A DNA stretch of 17,545 bases from Planctomycetota bacterium (GTDB lineage: Bacteria > Planctomycetota > Planctomycetia > Planctomycetales > Planctomycetaceae), in the NCBI GenBank assembly GCA_029977045.1, contig JAPOLP010000021.1:1-17545 (forward strand), read 5' to 3'. The notes beneath the pieces are model-generated. The model saw only the letters and a list, made by a program, of their open reading frames with translations, did no database searches and was not told where the DNA came from. The position numbers and the translations under genes were made by a program. Shown in pieces: positions 1-6,475 of the stretch (position 1 is the first letter of the stretch; every line of letters begins with the position of its first letter).

Positions 1-525
1 CGCGATCGGCATCAGTCGAGACATCTCAACCTGGGCACCGTGCAGGTGCGAGGCAATGATCGCTCGTGTCCGGTCGGAAATCGCAGCAGCAACCTGCGAG
101 ACATCAAGCTGCCACGAGTCCGCGTCCAGATCGACAAGTACCGGCGTTGCGCCGAGAGTCAGCACATTCTGGAAATTCGCCCGGAAGTCATATGCGGCGA
201 GAATGACCTCGTCGCCGGGGCCAACGCGAGCAGCTCGCAACGCCAGTTCGACGGCAACAGTTACGCTGCAACAAAGTTGAACTTCGGGAAGAGATGACGC
301 CTGCAGTTCACCTTTTAACGGCGCGGCGGGAATCGCGTGCAGTTCGACAAGCCGCTTTCGCAACGCCTCACAATGCGGACCGTGATAGCGTCCCCAGGAA
401 CCGTCAGACAGGACTCGCTCGCCGACTTCGAGGACCTCCGGCCAGACGGGTGGCCACTCTGGAGGACCGCCAGGTCGAAGCGGAACTCCGCCGAGGATTG
501 CTGGAATGTCGCTGCCAGCGGGCAT
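1..525 (-). CDS. DegT/DnrJ/EryC1/StrS-family aminotransferase, N-terminal part (runs off the left edge)
   Basis: An open frame of 175 codons starts at the ATG at 525-523 and is still open at base 1. An AGGAG ribosome site lies 5 bases upstream of the ATG. The protein reads as the N-terminal half of a PLP-dependent sugar aminotransferase of the DegT/StrS (AHBA synthase-like) family: a GRYHGPHCEALRKRL block (residues 45-59), VELALRAARVGPGDEVI (92-108), the AAYDFRANFQNVL block (110-122), GATPVLVD (125-132) and HLHGAQVEM (160-168). The family normally makes amino sugars or related compounds from keto precursors. The catalytic lysine would lie beyond the window. Oddity: the PLP-phosphate loop, usually Ser-Gly-Thr, reads Ser-Val-Thr (residues 87-89). 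Its lower neighbour on the same strand is outside the window; the lipoprotein gene at 664-1089 lies upstream on the same strand, 138 bases away. Family confident, substrate unknown. Confidence 0.85.
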   Translation of the reverse strand, partial: MPAGSDIPAILGGVPLRPGGPPEWPPVWPEVLEVGERVLSDGSWGRYHGPHCEALRKRLVELHAIPAAPLKGELQASSLPEVQLCCSVTVAVELALRAARVGPGDEVILAAYDFRANFQNVLTLGATPVLVDLDADSWQLDVSQVAAAISDRTRAIIASHLHGAQVEMSRLMPIA

Positions 526-640
526 GAGAACTCCTGAACGATCGGTGATATGCCTGAACGCCGAGGAATTCTGTCGAGGACGCCGCCACATTGCACGCAG
601 CAGTCGATAACGTCAGCCCGCCGGAGAAAATGTCCGGAGA

Positions 641-654
641 CAAACGCCCGTTTG
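641..654 (-). repeat. small stem-loop downstream of the lipoprotein gene
   Basis: CAAAC (641-645) and GTTTG (650-654) can pair around a 4-base loop, starting about 10 bases past the lipoprotein stop codon on the minus strand. A second 5-bp pairing, CCGGA (621-625) with TCCGG (633-637), lies next to it. Neither has a proper T-run, so this is at best a weak terminator or 3'-end structure. Confidence 0.3.
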
Positions 655-663
655 CTCTCAGCT

Positions 664-1089
664 CTAACGCGATGCGAGTTCGTTCGTCAGCGTGTCGTCC
701 GGACCGGCTTTAGTCAGAACGAACAGGCCACCGGCTGCCTGGTTATTACGGTCAACTGGCTGCAAGCGCAGCTTATCGCCACCCAGAAACTGCAATTCGT
801 ACTTGGAGACGATCTCGTTTTCCGCAGTGACGAGCTGCAGTGTGAGATTCGGCTGCGACTGATTTGTCGCTGTTGCCCGGGCTTCTCCGGTGTACCAGTA
901 CCTGCCGTAGGCCCGCCGCGTTCGAGCATTCCAGACCAGCGTCCCGTCATCCTTGAAGCGAATCGAATTCTGGCTGTTGAACCAGCGTCCAATCAGTCTT
1001 TCCTGCGGCGTCTCCATGCATGAACAGCAGGTGACGGCCAGCAGGCAAAGCAGTGAGGCGAACAGACGGCGGTTAGGTTGCGAAGTCAT
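664..1089 (-). CDS. small putative lipoprotein of unknown function
   Basis: 141 residues, starting at the ATG at 1089-1087 with an AGGA about 9 bases upstream. The N-terminus (MTSQPNRRLFASLLCLLAV) is a basic region plus a hydrophobic core leading into LAVTCCSC, which fits a lipobox with lipidated Cys near residues 21-24, so the protein is probably anchored in a membrane. The mature part contains IGRWFNSQNSIRFKDDGTLVW, the pattern of small beta-rich 'weight/growth of a curve' lipocalin-like domains (G-x-W, then F...DGT..W), followed by charged and polar strands. I do not recognise a named family. The frame stays open upstream to 1602, but that extension is antisense to the TadE-like gene, lacks a signal sequence and has implausible composition. 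It is transcribed divergently from the TadE-like gene. Confidence 0.7.
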   Translation of the reverse strand: MTSQPNRRLFASLLCLLAVTCCSCMETPQERLIGRWFNSQNSIRFKDDGTLVWNARTRRAYGRYWYTGEARATATNQSQPNLTLQLVTAENEIVSKYELQFLGGDKLRLQPVDRNNQAAGGLFVLTKAGPDDTLTNELASR

Positions 1090-1414
1090 GGGCGCGGATC
1101 CTGAGTAGCAGTTTGAGCTTTTGCATGTGGCAAACGCCGTGCCCGGTTCAGAACTCTCGCCGTAGCCCCGGCTGACGTGCCGAACCAGGACAAGCTGGCG
1201 CAAGGTAGTGAAGATGAGACAGAGTCGCGCAAACACTGGCAGCGCATTGTTAACCAACAGTGTTAACCGCTGGCAGCATGGTGCCGCATGTCTCGCGTGA
1301 AAATCCGGACTGAGCATCTGCCGGATGAGCCTGCCAGAGGCTGTCGCGACTTGCGGCACACAATCTGCCTCGCAATTGTGGGTCGCAGCCACAATCGCGT
1401 CTGGAAATCTGTCG
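1090..1414. other. divergent intergenic region between lipoprotein and TadE-like gene
   Basis: 325 bases with no convincing gene. It must hold the promoters for both flanking genes. Visible structure: nested direct repeats at 1236-1277 (listed separately), a 5-bp stem-loop AGCCT/AGGCT at 1328-1342 and a 6-bp dyad CACAAT/ATTGTG at 1359-1364 and 1375-1380. No clear -35/-10 pair was found by eye. Confidence 0.5.
1236..1277. repeat. nested direct repeats CTGGCAGC and GTTAACC
   Basis: CTGGCAGC occurs at 1236-1243 and 1270-1277 (34 bases start to start). Between them GTTAACC occurs at 1249-1255 and 1262-1268 (13 bases apart); its GTTAAC core is palindromic. The arrangement resembles paired regulator sites in the divergent promoter region. 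Another GTTAAC lies at 5600-5605, upstream of the second TadE-like gene. Function is inferred only. Confidence 0.4.
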
Positions 1415-2008
1415 ATGCAACGTCCCATTCCCGCCAAACCTGCCTGTCCCTCGCGCTCGCCGAGCAGATCGCGTTGCGAAAGCCCGGACTCGTTACGCCG
1501 GCGATCGGGCGTTGTGATTCTGGAAGTCATCGTCCTGTTTCCAGTGATTGTCATCCTGCTGGCCTCGGTCGTTGAGTTCGGCCTGCTGCTGTCCGGAATC
1601 AAGCACGTTCAGGCATCCAGCCGAGCCGGAGCGAAGGTCGCCAGCGAGCTGGCCATCGGCAGCCTGTCTTCCGGCGGCTCGACCGTGCAGACCACCGTAG
1701 ATCGCGTCCTGAGTTCTGGCGGCTATTCCAGCTGCCAGGTCATCCTTGAATACATCACCTCGAACTCGAACTGCACGGGAGCCCCCGGCTCCGGGACCAG
1801 TACCGCGGGAAGCTGCACAGGCTGCAATGCTCCGTCGACATCGCTGCCGACGATTGCCGACGTTCCCGGTGGTTCGGTTCGAGTGACGGTCTGCGTCGAC
1901 GCCGACCAATTGACGCCGGATCTGCTATCGACATTCGGTTTCGACATCTCGTCAAAGATCATTACAGCCAGCACAACGTTGCCTTATGAAAACTGCCCCG
2001 ACCCGTAG
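1415..2008 (+). CDS. TadE-like pseudopilin (Flp/Tad pilus minor component)
   Basis: 197 residues from the ATG at 1415, chosen because GGAAA lies about 9 bases upstream and it gives a short Arg/Pro-rich leader; the frame is open from an earlier ATG at 1325. The leader ends LRRRSG, followed by VVILEVIVLFPVIVILL. This is a prepilin-peptidase site: cleavage after Gly32, Glu37 at +5 of the mature protein, then one transmembrane helix (about 33-57). TadE-like proteins are inner-membrane-anchored minor pilins of the Tad secretion/pilus system. The outer part is Ser/Thr/Gly-rich with four Cys in or near a CTGAPGSG...CTGC stretch and ends with a VTVC...LLSTFGF motif shared with the second TadE-like protein at 5627-6280. 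Its end overlaps the start of the next gene by 23 bases, suggesting coupled translation. Confidence 0.85.
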   Translation: MQRPIPAKPACPSRSPSRSRCESPDSLRRRSGVVILEVIVLFPVIVILLASVVEFGLLLSGIKHVQASSRAGAKVASELAIGSLSSGGSTVQTTVDRVLSSGGYSSCQVILEYITSNSNCTGAPGSGTSTAGSCTGCNAPSTSLPTIADVPGGSVRVTVCVDADQLTPDLLSTFGFDISSKIITASTTLPYENCPDP

Positions 2009-3413
2009 GAGACTGCATTCGTGCAGTCTCACAGATCGAACTCGGTGTTTGCCGCTTAGCGACACGCGCCGCAGGCTCGCCCTGCGCCGCGGGATCGCGA
2101 CGATCTGGGTCATTCTCTCATTACCGACAGCGCTCATTCTGTTGATCACGGTTGTCGAGATAGGAAACCTATGGACTGCGCGAACGGAGCTGCAGACCAG
2201 TCTCGAAGCAGCAGCGATCGCAGCCGTGAAGACCTGGGGAGACGAGTCTGAAGCCGTCTCAACAATGATGGATCCTCATCCGACTCCAGGACTGTTTTCG
2301 ATCACGAGCAGTGCACGCGATGCGGCCATTGCAACCTTTGCCGTCAATCCCGTGAACGGCCAGTTCTTCTCACTGAACCGCAACGAAGACGATGACGGAT
2401 CTGACATTATCGACACCGGAGATCCTGTCGCATACGACAATGATCTGTGTACTGGCGACATCATCCTCGGAGGCTTCTCGACGGCAGGCGGCAACGACTT
2501 TGACACAGTTGCAGACGTTGGCTGCGGTCGTTCGATGGACATGACGACGACAACAATGATCGACCTCGAACTCGACTTTGAAGTCAACACTGTGCTCAAG
2601 ATGGACACTTCCACTACAGAAGATGCCTTCAGAATCACGTACCTGACTTCCAGCGACGCCTCTTTCAAAATCACCCAACTTGTGATCGACCTGCAATACA
2701 ACGCAACGACCACTGATAACGGCGTCTTTCAGTTTGAGTCCGGCGGGTTTGGCCCTGTGACTCGAACAACGGCCAGCCCCGGAAGTCTGGCCAGCGGCAG
2801 CGAGGCGACGGGTGCAGGGCCGGAACTGTCAATTGGCACGGGAGGCACAGTGGCCAGCACCGTGGGTTCCGTGACGTTCACGCTCAGCCCCGACAGCACA
2901 ACGCTCACGATTGATATCGGAGGTGGAGGCATGAGCGTCGGAGACGTACTCGCCTTCGGTGTCGACACGGACCTGGTGGGAGTCCCTGATGGAGGGTCAC
3001 CGAACACCGACCGCGGCGGAGACTTCGGAGATACCGGTGCAGCATCCGGGGCTCTTGCCGATCGCATCGCTTTCTATGTCGATTTCAACAACTCCGGAAC
3101 GCCGTCGTTGATGAACTTTACCTTGGCGCGGACCGGAGGAGACCGAGCACGTCTCGTCGGCAACAACCTTCAAATCTCCAGTACGGTCACTGTGACGATT
3201 GTGATTCCCGACCAGGACTTTGCCGCGCTCTGCCAGAAAACGATCATGGTAAACAGCCTCGTCGACAACATTTTCGGGACGTCGCTGGCGCAGTTCCCGG
3301 TGAGTGGTCGTGCAATTGCGACGTCACGATGCCAAGGCGGCAACGGCAATCCGCTTGTCCTGAATCCTCTGGTGGTGCATGTCATCGGAGTTGATTGCAC
3401 GGCGACACCGTAG
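1986..3413 (+). CDS. TadG-like pilus-assembly protein with large extracellular region
   Basis: 475 residues from the ATG at 1986, which overlaps the preceding TadE-like gene by 23 bases; no good ribosome site is visible, so translation may be coupled. A basic cytoplasmic tail of about 36 residues (many Arg) precedes a single hydrophobic helix (about 37-60, GIATIWVILSLPTALILL), then WTARTELQTSLEAAAIAAVK. This is the N-terminal signature of TadG/'Tad-like' (PF13400-type) proteins. Unlike its neighbours it lacks Glu at +5 after the Gly, as usual for TadG, so it may not be processed. The remaining 400 residues are Thr/Ser/Gly/Asp-rich, beta-strand-like, with acidic stretches (NEDDDGSD) that might bind calcium, and a few Cys near the C-terminus. 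The function of the big outer region is unknown. Confidence 0.75.
   Translation: MKTAPTRRRLHSCSLTDRTRCLPLSDTRRRLALRRGIATIWVILSLPTALILLITVVEIGNLWTARTELQTSLEAAAIAAVKTWGDESEAVSTMMDPHPTPGLFSITSSARDAAIATFAVNPVNGQFFSLNRNEDDDGSDIIDTGDPVAYDNDLCTGDIILGGFSTAGGNDFDTVADVGCGRSMDMTTTTMIDLELDFEVNTVLKMDTSTTEDAFRITYLTSSDASFKITQLVIDLQYNATTTDNGVFQFESGGFGPVTRTTASPGSLASGSEATGAGPELSIGTGGTVASTVGSVTFTLSPDSTTLTIDIGGGGMSVGDVLAFGVDTDLVGVPDGGSPNTDRGGDFGDTGAASGALADRIAFYVDFNNSGTPSLMNFTLARTGGDRARLVGNNLQISSTVTVTIVIPDQDFAALCQKTIMVNSLVDNIFGTSLAQFPVSGRAIATSRCQGGNGNPLVLNPLVVHVIGVDCTATP
2009..2030 (+). repeat. 9-bp stem-loop with TTCG loop directly after the TadE-like stop codon
   Basis: GAGACTGCA (2009-2017) pairs perfectly with TGCAGTCTC (2022-2030) around a TTCG loop. 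The stem begins on the base after the TAG at 2006-2008. No T-run follows. If the TadG-like gene starts at 1986, the hairpin lies in its codons 8-15 and could influence initiation or coupling; alternatively it is a weak terminator. Confidence 0.65.
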
Positions 3414-3440
3414 ACAGCGCCTGTCGAAAAATGCGCTGTC
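3413..3440 (+). repeat. 8-bp stem-loop at the TadG-like stop codon
   Basis: GACAGCGC (3413-3420) pairs perfectly with GCGCTGTC (3433-3440), 12-base loop. The stem starts on the last base of the TAG stop. No T-run follows, so it is either a U-less terminator or a 3'-end stabilising element. Confidence 0.6.
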
Positions 3441-3564
3441 AGCGCCTCCGGATGACAGCGTAAATTGCCGAGTGACGCAGTCGCGTTGACCATCGCCCGC
3501 GAGCTGTCAGATAAAACAAGCGACGTGAGACTCGCTCGACGCCTGATTTATCCGAGGGCCAACT

Positions 3565-5217
3565 TTGACACACGATGAACTGCCGAGACTGGGCTCTCCA
3601 CTGACGCTGCTCGTCTGGCTGGTCTGCGTGCTGTTTCTTTCCGCGTTGACGGTTGCGGATCCCGACCTCTGGGGGCACACGCTGTACGGTCTCCGGGCGA
3701 TTGATCTTGGCGTGCTGACCGAACGAGCCGACCCGTTCAGCTACACCGTGCCCGGCGGCAGGTGGATCAATCACGAGTGGGCCAGCGAGTACGAGTTCGG
3801 CGTCGCGTGGCGACTGCTCGGAGGCTTCGGCCTGATTCTGTGGCGGAACGCTCTGGTGACCGGAGTTCTGCTGTTCGTACTGGCCGCAAATCGTCGTGCT
3901 GGGGCAGGTCTCGCGACGGCGACGCTGCTGCTGGTGATCGGGGCCGAGTGCCTGTCCGACTTCGTCGTCTTTGTCAGGCCACAGGTTACGACGTTCTTCT
4001 GTTTCGCGGCGTATCTGTTCATTCTCCAGAAGTGGTGGCAGCAGACCGGCTCTGCATCGGGTTCGCGCGGTGAGTCTCCGGCTCGCTGGCTGTACGCGAT
4101 CCCGCTGATCATGGCCGCCTGGGTGAATCATCACGGCGGTTTTCTGGCGGGAATTGGGGTGCTCGCCATTTACAGCATCGGAGCACTGATCCGCGCGTTC
4201 GCCGACAGTTCAACGATTCCAGCAGCTCGTCAAATGACTGTCGTGTCGCTGCTGACGCTGGCCGCGACGTTCGTCAATCCGTACGGGTGGAATCTGCACG
4301 CGATGCTGTGGGAGCACCTCTGGACGACGCAGCTTGTCCGCGAATGGCGACCTGTCTGGTCAGTGGGACCGTCTCCCGTGCTCGCGGTGCCGTTCGGCAT
4401 CGCCGCCTTCACGTTTGTCTTTTCCCGACGACGGTCGCTGATTGATTTCGTCGTGCTGCTCGTCATCGGCTGGCAGGCAGTCAGCCACCTTAGACACGTC
4501 GCCCTGCTCTGCATCGCCGTGATGGTGCTCTTGCCAGGTCAGGTTGAGGACGCTCTCCAGCGACTCTTCCCGCTGCTGCGGCAGCGCTGGTCAGGACTGG
4601 AGAATCTCTGGAAACAGCGTGCAGGGGTCGCAGCCGTCAGCGTGTTCCTGATCGGCCTGCAGGTGCAGACGTCACTGGACCTGTGGAAGCACGGCGTCGC
4701 TCCGTGGCAGATTGCCGTTGAAAATCGCAGCTACGTGCCCGGAATGCCGACACGCGCCCTCACCGTGATGCAGCAACTGGATGTGAACGGCAACCTGGTC
4801 ACCGATTACGGCTGGGGACAGTTCGCGATCTGGCACTTGTTTCCTGAATCCCGCGTCGCATTCGATGGCCGCTATCGAACCGTTTATCCGGCGGAAATCG
4901 AACAGAAGCTGATCGACTTTCACAAGGCTGGCGATGAACTTCCGCAGGTCTGCCCGCTGATCGACGACTTCCCGACAGAGATTGCCCTGCTGCCTGTCAG
5001 GGCGGGAACGACTCGGTATCTCGATACACGGGCGGACTGGGTGAGTGTCTACCGCGATGATCAGGCTGCCTTGTTCCTGCGCGATCTGCCCGACTTTGCC
5101 AGTCAGATTCGACAGGTCAGTCAGCTCGGCGCGGACCTTCAGCTCGATCCCGGGGTACCTCGCTGGACAGTGTTTCCCGGCCTGCCCAAAGGCGGCACAC
5201 GGGTTGCTTTTGAATAA
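3565..5217 (+). CDS. polytopic membrane protein resembling GT-C-fold glycosyltransferases
   Basis: 550 residues from a TTG at 3565 with GAGGG 6 bases upstream; the nearby ATG at 3575 is in another frame and stops at once. Around ten or more hydrophobic segments span residues 12-370, followed by a soluble C-terminal part. Visible motifs: DPDLWGH (32-38) in the first outer loop, DPFSYT (56-61), NHEW (69-72), RPQ (138-140), NHHGG (188-192), NPYG (238-241), then DYGWG (414-418) and FDGRYRTVYP (433-442). This constellation is typical of large uncharacterised membrane proteins thought to share the GT-C fold with GT39/ArnT-type lipid-linked sugar transferases, where an acidic pair in the first loop is catalytic; DPD could play that part. 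The gene lies between pilin genes, so a pilin-glycosylating role is conceivable but unproven. A hypothetical multi-pass protein of other function is the alternative. Confidence 0.7.
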   Translation: MTHDELPRLGSPLTLLVWLVCVLFLSALTVADPDLWGHTLYGLRAIDLGVLTERADPFSYTVPGGRWINHEWASEYEFGVAWRLLGGFGLILWRNALVTGVLLFVLAANRRAGAGLATATLLLVIGAECLSDFVVFVRPQVTTFFCFAAYLFILQKWWQQTGSASGSRGESPARWLYAIPLIMAAWVNHHGGFLAGIGVLAIYSIGALIRAFADSSTIPAARQMTVVSLLTLAATFVNPYGWNLHAMLWEHLWTTQLVREWRPVWSVGPSPVLAVPFGIAAFTFVFSRRRSLIDFVVLLVIGWQAVSHLRHVALLCIAVMVLLPGQVEDALQRLFPLLRQRWSGLENLWKQRAGVAAVSVFLIGLQVQTSLDLWKHGVAPWQIAVENRSYVPGMPTRALTVMQQLDVNGNLVTDYGWGQFAIWHLFPESRVAFDGRYRTVYPAEIEQKLIDFHKAGDELPQVCPLIDDFPTEIALLPVRAGTTRYLDTRADWVSVYRDDQAALFLRDLPDFASQIRQVSQLGADLQLDPGVPRWTVFPGLPKGGTRVAFE

Positions 5218-5257
5218 CTCCAGGACTGGCTGCCGTTGCGTGGAATGGCAGCGGAGT
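5217..5257 (+). repeat. stem-loop at the stop codon of the GT-C-like gene
   Basis: ACTCC (5217-5221) pairs with GGAGT (5253-5257); after a 7-base bulge, GCTGCCGTT (5229-5237) pairs with AATGGCAGC (5244-5252) with one G-U, loop GCGTGG. The outer arm starts on the last base of the TAA stop. No T-run. Confidence 0.5.
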
Positions 5258-5289
5258 CGGTTCAGGAATGACTCCAGTGCGTAAAACTG

Positions 5290-5321
5290 GTCGCAGCGCA
5301 CCGCAGGAAGCGGGCTGCGAC
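5290..5321 (+). promoter_or_regulatory. structured leader hairpin upstream of the Flp pilin
   Basis: GTCGCAGC (5290-5297) and GCTGCGAC (5314-5321) pair perfectly over 8 bp, and inside them CCGC (5301-5304) pairs with GCGG (5310-5313), leaving an AGGAA loop and a 3-base bulge. It ends 24 bases before the GTG chosen as the pilin start. It supports reading 5218-5345 as non-coding leader rather than pilin codons. A role in mRNA stability or translation control is inferred. Confidence 0.5.
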
Positions 5322-5345
5322 GCGACTGATCTGGGACCGGACACC

Positions 5346-5534
5346 GTGTTGCAAAACCTCAAAAAACAGTGGATGAAGAAGCCTCGTCGCCTAAAGGGGT
5401 CGATCTTCGTCGAGTATCTCCTGCTACTGTCGATCGTCGGCATCGGCGTCATCGTGGGCCTGGCGTCGGTACGAACGGCTCTGGTCAACGAGCTGGTCGA
5501 CCTGGCGAACGCGATCAACGCAATTAACACGTAG
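5346..5534 (+). CDS. Flp-type pilin (short type IVb pilin)
   Basis: 62 residues from the GTG at 5346 (leader VLQNLKKQWMKKPRRLKG). Cleavage after Gly18 gives a mature chain starting SIFVEYLLLLSIVGIGVIVGLAS: Glu at +5 followed by Tyr at +6 is the hallmark of Flp pilins, the structural subunit of Tad pili, exported and polymerised after cutting by a dedicated prepilin peptidase. The mature protein is only 44 residues, mostly one helix plus a short NELVDLANAINAI tail, the normal size for Flp. An ATG at 5268 opens the same frame 26 codons earlier and an ATG at 5373 nine codons later; I prefer 5346 because the leader length is typical and the upstream stretch folds into a strong hairpin with lower third-position GC. 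The ribosome site is weak (GGA, 4 bases upstream). Confidence 0.8.
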   Translation: MLQNLKKQWMKKPRRLKGSIFVEYLLLLSIVGIGVIVGLASVRTALVNELVDLANAINAINT

Positions 5535-5537
5535 GAC

Positions 5538-5561
5538 TGGCGCTCTGTCATTTGAGCGCTA
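5538..5561 (+). repeat. stem-loop just after the Flp pilin stop codon
   Basis: GCGCTC (5540-5545) pairs with GAGCGC (5554-5559), extended by a G-U and a T-A pair to 5538/5561; 8-base loop. It begins 4 bases after the TAG stop. No T-run. In Tad loci a structure here could let the pilin message accumulate above downstream genes; that is inference. Confidence 0.55.
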
Positions 5562-5626
5562 CCCGACTGTCATCGCGCAGACTCGGGCTGTTTCCTGTAG
5601 TTAACAGTGCAAGCCGGTAACCGCAG

Positions 5627-6280
5627 ATGGTTTCTGAACGTCGACGAAATGGCAGGCAAGTCTGGAAGCTCCACGCAGCTTCCCGGCGGAGCTGCGCAGT
5701 TTCCGGACGACACCAACATGCACGCGTCGGTGCGGTCATCCTCGAGTTCATTCTTGCGATGCCCGTCCTGTTCATTTCGTTCCTGGCGATTTTTCAGTTC
5801 GGGTTCCTGGCCCTGCTGATTCAGAGTGCGACGGCAGCCGTCATCGAAGGAGCCCGCGAAGGCGCCCTCGACTTCGCCGGACTGCCCGAAAACACGAACG
5901 CGGCCGCAGACTACGATCCATCAGGCGACGACGACATTGCCGACCGAATCGCCCTCGAAATGGACCGTTTCCTGGCGATCCACAACATCGAAATCCGCCA
6001 GAACGGCGTGAATGACAACGCGAACCGCATCAACGCCTACCTGAACATCGTCTATGACCAGACGGAGTATCATCGCGGCGACTTCGCGAATCAGAACGCT
6101 GGCTGCACTCAACAGGGCGACGCGCCGGTCGCGGGTGAAGTCGTCGTCACGCTGTGCTTCCCGCTGGTCAACCAGTCCAATCCCAGCCTCAACCAGCCGA
6201 TTCCAGACTGGCTGTCGACATTCGGCTTCTCGTTCGACACGATGCACTTTGAGATGACCGCTCGTGCCGTCCTTGAATGA
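5627..6280 (+). CDS. second TadE-like pseudopilin
   Basis: 217 residues from the ATG at 5627; the ribosome site is weak. A basic leader of 35 residues ends ARVG, then AVILEFILAMPVLFISFLAIFQFGFLALL: cleavage after Gly35, Glu40 at +5, one membrane helix (about 36-64), followed by a short helix QSATAAVIEGAREGAL typical of TadE. The outer region has the pattern GCTQQGD...EVVVTLCFPLV...DWLSTFGFSFD, matching the VTVC/LLSTFGF region of the TadE-like protein at 1415-2008, so the two are probably paralogues that may share a Cys-Cys pair. Together with the Flp pilin just upstream (92 bases away) and the small membrane protein 12 bases downstream it forms the second half of the pilus cassette. Confidence 0.85.
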   Translation: MVSERRRNGRQVWKLHAASRRSCAVSGRHQHARVGAVILEFILAMPVLFISFLAIFQFGFLALLIQSATAAVIEGAREGALDFAGLPENTNAAADYDPSGDDDIADRIALEMDRFLAIHNIEIRQNGVNDNANRINAYLNIVYDQTEYHRGDFANQNAGCTQQGDAPVAGEVVVTLCFPLVNQSNPSLNQPIPDWLSTFGFSFDTMHFEMTARAVLE

Positions 6281-6292
6281 GAGAGCCTCTGG

Positions 6293-6475
6293 ATGTCACT
6301 CCTTGAGGAGTTCGTAGTCTGGTTTACGAAGTTCGTCGCTGTTTCCGTCACGCTGCTGATCGCCGTTTACATCTACGGTCGCAAGCAGCGGCTCAAAGCA
6401 AAGCAGGAAGCGGAACAGGCAGACCAGCAAAAGCCGACGCCCCCCGGCGGAATGCGTCCGCCGCGACGCTCATGA
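6293..6475 (+). CDS. 60-residue single-helix membrane protein, unknown function
   Basis: Starts at the ATG at 6293, 12 bases after the second TadE-like stop, with GAGAG about 7 bases upstream. One hydrophobic helix (about residues 7-28, VVWFTKFVAVSVTLLIAVYIYG) is followed by a very basic/charged tail (GRKQRLKAKQEAEQADQQK) and a Pro/Arg-rich end. The charge pattern suggests the C-terminus is cytoplasmic. The close spacing suggests co-transcription with the pilus cassette, but I recognise no family. It is small enough to be spurious; the helix, ribosome site and position favour a real gene. Its stop codon shares the palindrome TCATGA (6470-6475) with the stop of the convergent Nudix gene. Confidence 0.55.
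   Translation: MSLLEEFVVWFTKFVAVSVTLLIAVYIYGRKQRLKAKQEAEQADQQKPTPPGGMRPPRRS

Noticed and set aside
40..596. Several plus- and minus-strand open frames of 60-93 codons at the left end
   Set aside because: They are shadows of the DegT-family aminotransferase on the minus strand, which has clear motifs and a ribosome site.
1090..1602. N-terminal extension of the lipoprotein frame up to 1602
   Set aside because: The signal peptide and lipobox start at 1089, and the extension is antisense to the TadE-like gene with unnatural composition.
2009..2030. Calling the hairpin an ordinary rho-independent terminator
   Set aside because: No T-run follows, and it lies within the likely TadG-like coding region.
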